Below, one piece after another: positions 1 to 8,474 of a stretch of DNA of 64,000 nt. Under the pieces are notes generated by a model. The model had not been told where the DNA came from, did no database searches, and was given only the letters and a program-made list of their open reading frames with translations. Within the stretch, counting starts at the first letter, position 1; each line of letters starts with the position of its first letter. A program made the translations under genes and the position numbers. The stretch covers positions 1 to 64,000 of the forward strand of contig CAMWQM010000001.1 in assembly GCA_947176375.1 (NCBI GenBank), written 5' to 3'. The stretch is from an uncultured Helicobacteraceae bacterium (GTDB lineage: Bacteria; Campylobacterota; Campylobacteria; Campylobacterales; Helicobacteraceae).

Positions 1-71
1 TGGATTATGGGGTAAAAAAATTTTTGGAAGAAAACGATATGGAGTATAAGATTATTCCTTATTTTGCGTAA
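1..71 (+). CDS. 3' end of an unidentified gene (partial)
   Basis: The window opens inside a plus-strand reading frame that runs from position 3 to a TAA at 69–71 and gives about 22 residues ending MEYKIIPYFA. The start lies outside the window. The tail is too short for a family to be named. About 90 bases separate it from mod, enough for a promoter; a TAAAAT hexamer at 126–131 could be the -10 box. Confidence 0.45.
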   Translation, partial: DYGVKKFLEENDMEYKIIPYFA

Positions 72-164
72 AACTTGCACTCAAATTCAAAAAACAATCC
101 AATAAGAAATTAAGCCCAATCTCGCTAAAATACAGCAAAGTAAAGGCATAAGGGAGTGTTGCGT

Positions 165-2954
165 ATGGATTACAAAAAGGCATTTTACAGCAAGCTAGAG
201 GATTGTTATTTGGGTGTGAAAATCAAGGATTTTCATCAAGAGAATATTGCTAAAAGTGGCTTTAGCAATCTACTTAAAATCAAAGAGCAATACTTTAATC
301 ATATCAAAGCCTATTTGGATTCACAAATTGAGGGAGAGCTACAATCCCACGATATTTATAACAAGCTTTTTACTTTCTTTGATAGCTATCTCAATGAGAG
401 TGGCACGCCATTTTTTAACGATACTCCCGCCTATAAAAACATCTATGCCAAAGTGTATAGTAACTCCAAAGACACAAGCCTATTCTACAAAACACAAAAT
501 CTCTATTATGTGAAATCCGACACACTCTACCAAAGCCTCACTTTAAGCGATGAGCAAAGCTATGAAGTCGTATTTGATGCGAGTGAATATAAGCAAAATG
601 CCGATAATACTAAAAACAAAATTATTTTTAAATTTGTAAATGTTGAAATAAATGATGAGGACAAAGCACAGATTCTTATCAAGGTAAGCAACCAAAAAGA
701 CTTATTCCCAAATCTCAATAATGTCTTCAAGCAAAATTCTAATGAGTTTAGCGAGGAGTTTTTAAGGGATTTAAAGCAAAATGAAATCCTTAAAAGTTCT
801 AAAGTCAAAATCAATGAGGAGGAATTGAAAAAAATCTTTAGAAGCTACAAAAAACAAGCTGAAATAGACTTCTTTATCCACAAAAATGCGACTGCCTTTT
901 TAAAAGAGCAGTTTGATTTGTGGATGTTTGGCTATCTTTATAAAGAAAGTGCAATTCAAGAATGGAATAGAGAGATTATCGCACATTTGCAACGCATTAA
1001 AAATATCGCCTATGAAGTGATTAAGCTTATAGGGGATTTTGAAAATGAGCTAAAGGCAGTGTGGCTAAAGCCCAAATTTGCAAAAAAGACAGAGTATGTT
1101 TTTAGTATTGATAAGCTTAATCCAAATCTTATGGATTCCATAATAAACGACAAAGGCTTTAAATCCCAAATCAAAGAATGGCAAGAATTAAATCTCGTTG
1201 ATGAGGATTTTAACAAAGAGGATTTATTGAGTAATGACAAATACCGCTATCTCCCCCTTGATACAAAGCACTTTACCAAAGAGACAAAATATAAGATTCT
1301 AAGTAGTTTTGAAAATTTAGAATCACTGCTGAATGGTGAGCTTATAAAAGCTGATAACTTCCAAGCTCTAAATACCCTAATGCCAAAATATCAAGGTAAG
1401 GTAGATTTAATCTATATTGACCCACCTTATAATACAGGGAGTGATGGCTTTATCTATGCGGATAATTTCAATCACACTTCGTGGCTAAGTATGATAAACA
1501 ATCGCTTAGAACTTTCAAAAGAACTTTTAAACGATAAAGGAAGTATATTTATAAGCATTGATGATAAGGAGCAAGCGAGATTAAAGCTTGTATGTGATGA
1601 GGTGTTTGGGGAGGAGAATTTTGTTAGTAATATATCTTGGAGGCAATTTCATTCAGTAAAAAATGATGCTATTAATTTTTCAAAAAACATTGAATATATT
1701 TTATGCTATACAAAAAATATATTAGATTTTTCGCTTAATAATGAAAGTTTTGAAAAACTAGATTCTTATAAATTAAACGATAATGACGGCAAAGGTTTTT
1801 ACAAACTTGACCCTGTTTGGGCTAAAAGTGGAACAAATGCTAGACCATATATATTTAAAAATGGAAAAGAATGGTGTCCACCTAGCGGAACTTTTTGGCG
1901 TTATTCATTGGATACATTACAAAATATGGAAAAAGAAAATGAAATTATTTTTAATGGTAAAAATCCTATGGCAAAGCGTTATTTAAATAGGGTTGAGCAG
2001 GGCAGAAAATCATCTACATATTGGGATGGTAATGAGGTTGGTTTTACTCTTAGTGGAGATTCAGAAATAAAAACTTTATTTGATGGTAATAAGGTTTTCA
2101 ATAATCCAAAACCCGAAAAACTTTTAAAGCGCATTTGTGAAATTGCTACAAAGGCAGATTCTAAGGCGGAAGTATTTGAGATGAGAAATTGCGGTTTTCA
2201 AGACAAAGGCGAAGGGAGTTTAGTAAGCCTAAATGACCAAGACTTTGGCGTAGAATCCGCGATTTATCGCTCAAAGACAACGCCTATTGTACTTGACTTT
2301 TTTGCGGGAAGTGGCACAACCTTAGCAGTAGCACAAAAACTCGGGCGCAAATGGCTAGGTATAGAAATGGGAGAGCATTTTTATAATGTGGTGATTCCTC
2401 GTCTTAAAAAAGTCCTTGCAGGATTCCAAAGCGGAATCTCTAAAGAATGCGCTTATCAAGGTGGTGGAGCATTTCGCTACTATGAATTAGAATCTTATGA
2501 AGAGGCTTTGAGCCATTGTGAATATGTGCTAAAAGATTCTCAAGCGTCATTGCGAGGGAGCAAGGCGGACGAAGCAATCCATAATACTAGGCTTTCAGGT
2601 AACTCTAAAATTATAGATTGCCACGAGGCTAACGCCTCTCGCAATGACAATGAAATCTACAAAGGCAAAGATTATGCTAAGGCTGAAGCAATACTAGATT
2701 ATCGTAAATCCCGCAAACTCATTGATAAACTTAGTAAGGGCGAGAGTGTGTGCCTTGATATGCACACAGAGTATAGAGAGGAGTTTGATATTTTTCAGTC
2801 TATGGCAAATCTAATGGGGTGGAAAATTAAGCAATTATTTTTAGATTCCAAAGGCATAGAATCTTGCGAGTTTGATAATGGCGAGATTCTTAACTTGGAT
2901 TCTATTGATTTGGCAAAATACCCAAAACTGAAAAATTTAATATGGTGGGAGTAG
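165..2954 (+). CDS. mod: Type III restriction-modification system, Mod adenine methyltransferase subunit
   Basis: This is the site-specific DNA adenine methyltransferase and specificity subunit of a Type III R-M system; it methylates one strand of an asymmetric site and partners with Res (5527–8373). The catalytic DPPY motif is at residues 419–422 and the SAM-binding FAGSGTT at 713–719, the order of beta-class Mod enzymes. The AT-rich stretch between them should hold the target recognition domain. A frame from GTG at 156 is possible, but ATG at 165 has AGGGAG (151–156) at good spacing, giving 929 aa. An in-frame palindromic element adds about 34 residues near residue 794. Unlike typical mod–res pairs, four genes separate the subunits; the next starts three bases after this stop. 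The family is certain; the target sequence cannot be read from the protein. Confidence 0.95.
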   Translation: MDYKKAFYSKLEDCYLGVKIKDFHQENIAKSGFSNLLKIKEQYFNHIKAYLDSQIEGELQSHDIYNKLFTFFDSYLNESGTPFFNDTPAYKNIYAKVYSNSKDTSLFYKTQNLYYVKSDTLYQSLTLSDEQSYEVVFDASEYKQNADNTKNKIIFKFVNVEINDEDKAQILIKVSNQKDLFPNLNNVFKQNSNEFSEEFLRDLKQNEILKSSKVKINEEELKKIFRSYKKQAEIDFFIHKNATAFLKEQFDLWMFGYLYKESAIQEWNREIIAHLQRIKNIAYEVIKLIGDFENELKAVWLKPKFAKKTEYVFSIDKLNPNLMDSIINDKGFKSQIKEWQELNLVDEDFNKEDLLSNDKYRYLPLDTKHFTKETKYKILSSFENLESLLNGELIKADNFQALNTLMPKYQGKVDLIYIDPPYNTGSDGFIYADNFNHTSWLSMINNRLELSKELLNDKGSIFISIDDKEQARLKLVCDEVFGEENFVSNISWRQFHSVKNDAINFSKNIEYILCYTKNILDFSLNNESFEKLDSYKLNDNDGKGFYKLDPVWAKSGTNARPYIFKNGKEWCPPSGTFWRYSLDTLQNMEKENEIIFNGKNPMAKRYLNRVEQGRKSSTYWDGNEVGFTLSGDSEIKTLFDGNKVFNNPKPEKLLKRICEIATKADSKAEVFEMRNCGFQDKGEGSLVSLNDQDFGVESAIYRSKTTPIVLDFFAGSGTTLAVAQKLGRKWLGIEMGEHFYNVVIPRLKKVLAGFQSGISKECAYQGGGAFRYYELESYEEALSHCEYVLKDSQASLRGSKADEAIHNTRLSGNSKIIDCHEANASRNDNEIYKGKDYAKAEAILDYRKSRKLIDKLSKGESVCLDMHTEYREEFDIFQSMANLMGWKIKQLFLDSKGIESCEFDNGEILNLDSIDLAKYPKLKNLIWWE
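2546..2648. repeat. Palindromic GTCATTGCGAG-type element inserted in frame within mod
   Basis: A 103-bp block is bounded by a perfect 11-bp inverted repeat, GTCATTGCGAG at 2546–2556 and CTCGCAATGAC at 2638–2648. An inner GCAATC/GATTGC pair continues the dyad. It is more GC-rich than the surrounding gene. It keeps the mod frame open and encodes about 34 extra residues after the FAGSGTT motif. The ends match the general form of dispersed palindromic repeats known in many bacteria, and the in-gene placement recalls Rickettsia palindromic elements. I see no second copy in this window. Confidence 0.8.
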
Positions 2955-2957
2955 GGA

Positions 2958-3470
2958 ATGAGTGAAAATGAAATTTTAGAAAATATCAAAAAAGAAGTTA
3001 AAAGAATTATAGAAGATTTTGAATATTCGGCTAAAGGGCATTTTGAGAGTGCAAAATATTGGAGATATGGGAATTATGTTCTAATGGTAGCCTCTATCAT
3101 TTCTGTTTGTGCAAGTTTAGTTTTTGTATGTGATGATTCGGATAAATTTTGGAGTGGTTTTGTTGCTATTGTGTCAGGATTTATTACAATGTTGCTTGTT
3201 TTTTTGAATCCTCAAAAGAAATACTCATCTCATCAAAATAGCGGAAATAAATATCTTGCTCTTAGAAACAAGGCAAGAATATTTTTAGAAATAGAATCTA
3301 AGAATATAAGCCTAGAACAACAAATAAAATCTTTGAAAAAGTTGGATTCTAAAAGAAATGAAATAAATAAGCATTCTTTGCCTATTGCTTCAATGGGATA
3401 TGAAAGTGCAAAAAAGCAGATTGAAATAGATAAAAATACACAATATCAAGTGGATAAGGATCAAGAATGA
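2958..3470 (+). CDS. SLATT-domain two-transmembrane protein, likely CBASS effector
   Basis: This 170-aa protein has a basic/acidic N-terminal helix, two predicted membrane segments (about residues 39–57 and 64–84) and a long cytoplasmic helical tail. That is the SLATT architecture (SMODS and SLOG-associating 2TM effector). Such proteins are thought to open pores or disrupt the membrane when a nucleotide second messenger is made, killing or arresting phage-infected cells. It starts three bases after the mod stop, and its end overlaps the next gene, a CD-NTase, by 4 bp. This arrangement is what supports the effector call. No enzyme motif is visible. The SLATT subfamily cannot be assigned without a profile search. 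The local DNA looks AT-richer than res. Confidence 0.82.
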   Translation: MSENEILENIKKEVKRIIEDFEYSAKGHFESAKYWRYGNYVLMVASIISVCASLVFVCDDSDKFWSGFVAIVSGFITMLLVFLNPQKKYSSHQNSGNKYLALRNKARIFLEIESKNISLEQQIKSLKKLDSKRNEINKHSLPIASMGYESAKKQIEIDKNTQYQVDKDQE

Positions 3471-4255
3471 GCGTGAATAGCTATTTGAATGATTTGGCTG
3501 TAAGGGCAATTGTAAGGGATAATGAGAAAAATAAAATTCAAGTTTCAGTAAAGGCTATTAAAGAAAGGTTAGAACAGCATTTTAGTAGCGAAGTAGATAA
3601 AGTTTTTATTTTTGGTTCTTACAAAAGAGGGACAATTATACCAAGGCAATTTGATGATAATTCTGATGTTGATATAATGGTTATTTTTGGAAAAATATTT
3701 GGAGGATTTTATCGTTTAGAGCCTAGAAATAATTATCCAAAAAAGCCACAGACCTACTTGCAAAAATTAAGGGATTTTATAGAGTTAAGATACCCAAACT
3801 CTATTTGTAAGCAAAGTTTTCCAGTCGTAGTTTTAGAACTCAATCATATTAAATTTGATTTAGTTCCAGCTATTATTGATGATTTTGGAGATTATAAAAT
3901 TCCAAATAAACAAGGTTGGTATCAAACGCAGATTTTAGATTGGATTACAACTAATCCAAATGATTTAGATGGGGCATTAGTAAATGATCAAACGCTAAGG
4001 CGATTAGTAAGGGTAGCTAAAATATGGAATGTGAAACAAGGGCGTATTTATGATTCTTATGAATTGGAAAAATGGATAGTGCAAAAAAGCTTTTATGGAG
4101 ATTTGAGTGAGCATTTTTATAATTTTTGCAATTTACTGCCTATTAATTATGATTTATCTCAAGAAAAGAAAAATCAAATTCAAAGATTAAAAGACTTAGC
4201 AAGAAAAGCCAAATATAGTGATGATGAAAGTTGCATTAGAGGTTTATTTGAATGA
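3467..4255 (+). CDS. SMODS / CD-NTase family nucleotidyltransferase (CBASS cyclase)
   Basis: This 262-aa protein is a Pol-beta-fold nucleotidyltransferase of the SMODS group. Visible catalytic features are the FGS turn (residues 49–51), the metal-binding pair in NSDVDIMV (D67, D69) and a third acidic residue in IKFDLVPAI (D131). Enzymes of this family make cyclic di- or trinucleotides after phage infection and switch on a neighbouring effector. Here the only candidate effector is the SLATT protein, whose last codons overlap this start (ATGA). No Cap2/Cap3-type genes follow, so the layout is that of a minimal Type I CBASS. The stop overlaps the truncated rhuM start by 4 bp. The nucleotide product and clade cannot be told from sequence. 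Catalytic residues are intact, so I infer an active enzyme. Confidence 0.88.
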   Translation: MSVNSYLNDLAVRAIVRDNEKNKIQVSVKAIKERLEQHFSSEVDKVFIFGSYKRGTIIPRQFDDNSDVDIMVIFGKIFGGFYRLEPRNNYPKKPQTYLQKLRDFIELRYPNSICKQSFPVVVLELNHIKFDLVPAIIDDFGDYKIPNKQGWYQTQILDWITTNPNDLDGALVNDQTLRRLVRVAKIWNVKQGRIYDSYELEKWIVQKSFYGDLSEHFYNFCNLLPINYDLSQEKKNQIQRLKDLARKAKYSDDESCIRGLFE

Positions 4256-4527
4256 GTTTAGAATCTATGCCAAACCTCCTCCTCTACACCACACAAGATA
4301 AAAAAGTCAAGGTTGAACTCTATGAGCTTGGTGAGAGTGTATTTTTAGCCCAAGATGCTATGGCAAAACTTTTTGCATTTGCAAGATTACATCTAAAGAA
4401 ACTTCGTTTTGACACCTCAAAACAAAATATAAGTTTGCATATAAGAAATATCCTGCAAGAGGATTCAGTATGTAAGGAATACTTACATACTGCCAAAGAT
4501 GGCAAATCATACAAAGGCACACAATGA
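4252..4527 (+). CDS. Truncated RhuM-like protein (N-terminal domain only)
   Basis: This 91-aa product resembles the start of RhuM (virulence RhuM family) proteins: an LLLYTTQDKKVKVELYE-type strand, the helix-turn-helix-like SKQNISLHIRNI segment and the KEYLHTAKDGKSY stretch. RhuM proteins are usually over 300 aa, so the C-terminal two thirds are missing. A run of about 13 residues after MAKLFA has no counterpart in the neighbouring full copy, which suggests local damage. It overlaps the CD-NTase stop and the next rhuM start by 4 bp each, so it is probably translated by coupling. It is either a degraded duplicate or a DNA-binding domain kept on its own. Its function is unknown. Confidence 0.6.
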   Translation: MSLESMPNLLLYTTQDKKVKVELYELGESVFLAQDAMAKLFAFARLHLKKLRFDTSKQNISLHIRNILQEDSVCKEYLHTAKDGKSYKGTQ

Positions 4528-5534
4528 AACAAGATAAGCAAACAAATCCAATCATTATCTATCAAGATAGTGCAAATAATCCCGCCATTAACATAAGATT
4601 AGAAAATGAAACCTTATGGCTTACGCAAAGGCAGATTGCCGAGCTTTTTGGGGTAGATAAATCAACAATTTCTAAGCATATCAAAAATATTTTTGAGGAG
4701 GGAGAATTAATACCAAACTCAACTATTGCAATTTTTGCAATAGTTCAAAGTGAGGGTAACAGGGAAGTTTCAAGGGATTTAGAACATTACAACCTTGATA
4801 TGATTATCTCTGTGGGCTATCGTGTCAATTCCAAAAGAGCCACGCAGTTTCGTCAATGGGCAAATAGAATCTTAAAAGAATATCTCATTAAGGGCTTTGT
4901 GCTTGATGATGAGAGGTTAAAGGGGCAAAAACAAGATTATTTTGATGAGCTTTTAGAGCGACTTAGAGATATTCGCTCTAGTGAAGCAAGAATGCACGCC
5001 CAAGTGTTAAAGATTTTTAGCACTGCCATAGATTACGATAAAGATTCTTCGCAAGTCCAAGAGCTTTTTAAAACTATTCAAAACAAACTGCATTATTCCG
5101 CACACGGACGGACAGCGAGTGAGATTGTCTTTCAAAGGGCAGATTCTGATAAAATTAATATGGGGCTTACAAATTTTAAGGGCAAAATGCCTACCAAAAA
5201 AGAAAGCGAGATTGCTAAAAATTATTTAAATCAAGAGGAATTAGAGGCATTAAATAGAATCGTTACAGCGTATTTTGAATTTGCAGAGCTTAGTGCGCTC
5301 AATCGTGAGCAAAAAAGTATGCAAGAGCATTTAGAAAAACTCAATGAGTTTTTAAAATTTAGTGGGCGGAAAGTGTTGCAAGGTGCGGGGAAAATCTCTC
5401 ATCAAAAAGCCCTAGAAAAGGCACATAAAGAATACAATCTTTACAAACAAAAAACAAAAGAAGAAATAGAAATCGCCTATGAGGAATTTAATGCAAAAAC
5501 AAAAGCCTTGAGAAAAGGAAAAGCAAATGAGTAA
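4524..5534 (+). CDS. rhuM: RhuM family protein
   Basis: This 336-aa full-length RhuM family protein has an N-terminal DNA-binding-like region (WLTQRQIAELFGVDKSTISKHIKNIF is a helix-turn-helix-like segment), the conserved HYNLDMIISVGYRVNS core and a charged, helical C-terminal half rich in K/E. RhuM was named from a Salmonella pathogenicity island gene, but members are common inside restriction-modification loci; the biochemical role is not established. Here it lies between the CBASS-like pair and res, overlapping the preceding truncated copy by 4 bp and res by 8 bp. It is therefore part of one translationally coupled operon. An accessory or regulatory role in the R-M locus is inference from position. 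Confidence 0.85.
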   Translation: MKQDKQTNPIIIYQDSANNPAINIRLENETLWLTQRQIAELFGVDKSTISKHIKNIFEEGELIPNSTIAIFAIVQSEGNREVSRDLEHYNLDMIISVGYRVNSKRATQFRQWANRILKEYLIKGFVLDDERLKGQKQDYFDELLERLRDIRSSEARMHAQVLKIFSTAIDYDKDSSQVQELFKTIQNKLHYSAHGRTASEIVFQRADSDKINMGLTNFKGKMPTKKESEIAKNYLNQEELEALNRIVTAYFEFAELSALNREQKSMQEHLEKLNEFLKFSGRKVLQGAGKISHQKALEKAHKEYNLYKQKTKEEIEIAYEEFNAKTKALRKGKANE

Positions 5535-8373
5535 AACAAAATCCGCACAAAAAGCAACTTTAGAGAAAAAATTGATTCTTAAAGAAATCCTTGCGCCAAA
5601 GATTCAAAACTTTGAATCCCTTTTTGCCTCCCTTGAATTTGATAGCTTTTCTCATAGCATTTCTTTGCAAGAATATCAAATCGCAGCCCTTAAAAGCGCG
5701 ATTGCTGCTTTAAGCCTCTATACACAAAGCCCCGATTCTCTTTACCAAAGTTACTTAGAGTGTGGATTAGAGGACATAACAAAAGAGCAAATCAACACAG
5801 CAAGTTTTTGGATGGCAACGGGGAGCGGCAAAAGTATCGTGATGATAAAGCTAATTGCCCTTTTGCACGATTTGTTTGGACTGAAAAGTTGCCAAAGCAA
5901 ACCCATAATGTTGCTTGTGCCAAATGATAAGATTTTAGAGCAGTTTAAGGCACATATCAAAGAATATAACGCATATCAGAGCAAAACGATTACATTAAAA
6001 GATTTAAAAGACTATGAAAGCGTGAATTATAGCACTTCACTCTTTGATGAGAATATTGTCTTTATTGGACGCAGTGATTTACTTGATACGAGTGAAAATG
6101 TCGGCAAGGATTCTAAGGCGAAGCGATTAAATTATAAGAACTTTTTAAGAGATGAGGGTTGGATTGTGCTTCTTGATGAGGCGCATAAGGGCGATAGTAA
6201 AGATTCTGTGCGCAAAGGCTATATAAGAGAGCTTGCAGAGGGTAATGGCGAATCTAACAAGGGCTTTATTTTTAATTTCTCCGCAACCTTTAGTGATAAT
6301 TTTGATTTGCAAACTTGTGCGTTTAATTATAATTTAGAACGATTTAATCTTCAAGGCTATGGCAAAAATATCGCGGTGTTGGATTCTGATTTAAAAGCCT
6401 TTAGGGATAAAGAAAAAAATGAGGAGCAAATCGTAAAAATCTTAGAGAGTTTTATACTCTTTTGTGCGATAAAAAAGCATAGAGAAAACATAATGCAAGA
6501 GTTTAGCAAGAACTTAAAACTTGCCTATCATCAACCGCTGATTATTGCTGTTGCGGATAAAGTCAATACGCAAGATGCGGGGATAAAGCTTTACTTTGAG
6601 GCGATTTTGCAGATTTTAAAAGAGGATAGAGATATTATGCCTTTAGCACAAAATCTCTATGAGAAACTCTCACAAAACCAAAACTTGTATTTTGATAAAA
6701 ATCTAAGCTTAGATGAGGAATTTTTAGGGATTATTCAAACAATGGATTCTAAGACTTTAAGAAAAGAAATTTTTTATGCCAAAGAAGCTTCTATGATTGA
6801 AGCGTGTAGGATAAAGGGCAATACCAAAGAGATTGTTTTTAAATCCAAAAATGCCAAAGATCCATTTTTGCTTTTAAATATTGGAAGCATTAGAGAGTGG
6901 GAGAAGCAATATCTAAGTAACTTGGGCATTGAGAGTGGAGAAGATATTACCAATGGATATTTTCAAGATATTAATCATAGCGACTCGCCCATACAAATTA
7001 TGATGGGAAGCAAAGTCTTTAGTGAGGGCTGGGATAGCAACCGCGTGAATATGATTAGCTTTATTAACATAGGCAGTAAAAATGCTAAAAAATATGTTTT
7101 GCAAACCATTGGACGAGGTGTGAGGATAGAACCTTTCAAGGGAGTGAGAAAAAGGCTTGAAAAATGTGATGTGTTAGACTATCACCAAAAAGAGAGTCTG
7201 TGTAAGGGAAGTTTGGGTATCGAAACACTCTTTATTATGGCAAGCCAAAAAGAAGCGATTAAGGGGATTTTAGGGGGGATTGAAGAATTTATTCAAAATC
7301 ACCCCCTAAATGGCTTTAAAAGAAACAAAACCTTTCAACCTCTCCTTGTGCCAAAATATAGAGATTCTGGAGAAATGCAGAGAATCTACCATATCTCCCA
7401 AAGCGACTTTAATGCCATCCAAGATTATATAGAATCCTTTGATGTAGATGTTTTGTTATTGCAGACAAATCTTAAAGCGAGGGACTTAGGATATTCTACG
7501 CTTAGGAAAATACAGGAAAAAATGAATGATAAAACACAAGAAGATTCTATTAAAATTATCGGAGATACCAAGCAGCTTGAGGCGAAAAATGTCTTAAGGA
7601 CTTTGGATACTTTCTTTCATTCTGCACAACAAAAATTTGATAGATTTGAAAGCTTACAAGATGAAATTTGCCATTTTGAAAAGTTTAGTTCCACGCTTGA
7701 TTCTATTATTGTAGAGGAAATTAATAAAAAGATTAGAGAGCTTGTAACAGCAAGAAATGCAGAAACGAGAGAGGATTTAGAATCTAAGGGAGTACCAAAA
7801 GAATACATAGAGACAATCTTGCAAGCACAACAGAATGAAAAAAGAGCCGAAGTCTATGGATATGTTTTAGATTCTAGTTTGCAAGAGCATTATTATAGCC
7901 CCTTAGTGATTGATAACAACAATGATAGCAGAATTGTTTATGCTATTAGAGAGCCAAGTGAAATAGAATTTTTGCAAGATTTACAAAAATATTTGCAAGA
8001 AAATAATAACGCATTAAAGCAATATGAATGGTGCTTTAGCAAGATTGTAGAAAATGTAGATTCTATTTACATTCCTTATTTTGATTCACAAAATCAAGCG
8101 TATAGGAAGTTTTATCCTGATTTTATCTTTTGGCTAAGGCATAAGCAAAGCGGGGCATATAAAATCTTTTTTATCGACCCAAAAGGATTGGGGCTTGAGG
8201 CAAATGCGCGCTATAAGCTGCGTGGCTTTAAAGATATTTTTGAGAAAAATTCGCTTTATTTTGATAATCTCCCTATTGAAGTATTTTTATTTTATTATAA
8301 TAAACAAAATTACCCTATTTCAAATATGCAAAATCATATCAAATCTACTATTGCAGAGATATTTTGCTTTTAA
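5527..8373 (+). CDS. res: Type III restriction enzyme, Res subunit (helicase/endonuclease)
   Basis: This is the ATP-dependent translocase and endonuclease of the Type III system; it works only in complex with Mod. It is 948 aa. Superfamily 2 helicase motifs are visible: Walker A ATGSGKS at 97–103, the DEAH box at 217–220, an SAT motif (FSATFSD), and the motif VI region QTIGRGVRIEP. The C-terminal part has a PD-(D/E)XK-like layout (YPDFIFWL … FFIDPKG), expected for the nuclease. It overlaps rhuM by 8 bp and closes the operon. The reading frame is intact, so cleavage activity is plausible if the interposed genes do not break subunit stoichiometry. A shadow frame around 8195–8558 is not a gene. 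Confidence 0.95.
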   Translation: MSKTKSAQKATLEKKLILKEILAPKIQNFESLFASLEFDSFSHSISLQEYQIAALKSAIAALSLYTQSPDSLYQSYLECGLEDITKEQINTASFWMATGSGKSIVMIKLIALLHDLFGLKSCQSKPIMLLVPNDKILEQFKAHIKEYNAYQSKTITLKDLKDYESVNYSTSLFDENIVFIGRSDLLDTSENVGKDSKAKRLNYKNFLRDEGWIVLLDEAHKGDSKDSVRKGYIRELAEGNGESNKGFIFNFSATFSDNFDLQTCAFNYNLERFNLQGYGKNIAVLDSDLKAFRDKEKNEEQIVKILESFILFCAIKKHRENIMQEFSKNLKLAYHQPLIIAVADKVNTQDAGIKLYFEAILQILKEDRDIMPLAQNLYEKLSQNQNLYFDKNLSLDEEFLGIIQTMDSKTLRKEIFYAKEASMIEACRIKGNTKEIVFKSKNAKDPFLLLNIGSIREWEKQYLSNLGIESGEDITNGYFQDINHSDSPIQIMMGSKVFSEGWDSNRVNMISFINIGSKNAKKYVLQTIGRGVRIEPFKGVRKRLEKCDVLDYHQKESLCKGSLGIETLFIMASQKEAIKGILGGIEEFIQNHPLNGFKRNKTFQPLLVPKYRDSGEMQRIYHISQSDFNAIQDYIESFDVDVLLLQTNLKARDLGYSTLRKIQEKMNDKTQEDSIKIIGDTKQLEAKNVLRTLDTFFHSAQQKFDRFESLQDEICHFEKFSSTLDSIIVEEINKKIRELVTARNAETREDLESKGVPKEYIETILQAQQNEKRAEVYGYVLDSSLQEHYYSPLVIDNNNDSRIVYAIREPSEIEFLQDLQKYLQENNNALKQYEWCFSKIVENVDSIYIPYFDSQNQAYRKFYPDFIFWLRHKQSGAYKIFFIDPKGLGLEANARYKLRGFKDIFEKNSLYFDNLPIEVFLFYYNKQNYPISNMQNHIKSTIAEIFCF

Positions 8374-8440
8374 GGTTTTTTAAAAGGTGGGTAAATAAGC
8401 TAGAACTTCAAAAAGCTATAAGAGGAAGTATAGAAGAAGC

Positions 8441-8466
8441 ATTTAAAAAACCTGTAAAAAGGTTTT
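8441..8466 (-). terminator. Rho-independent terminator for the minus-strand oxidoreductase
   Basis: Read on the minus strand, AAAACC (8466–8461), an 8-nt loop and GGTTTT (8452–8447) form a hairpin whose 3' arm runs into a T tract. It begins 9 nt after the stop at 8475. It may also end the res transcript on the other strand. Confidence 0.5.
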
Positions 8467-8474
8467 ACAAAAAC

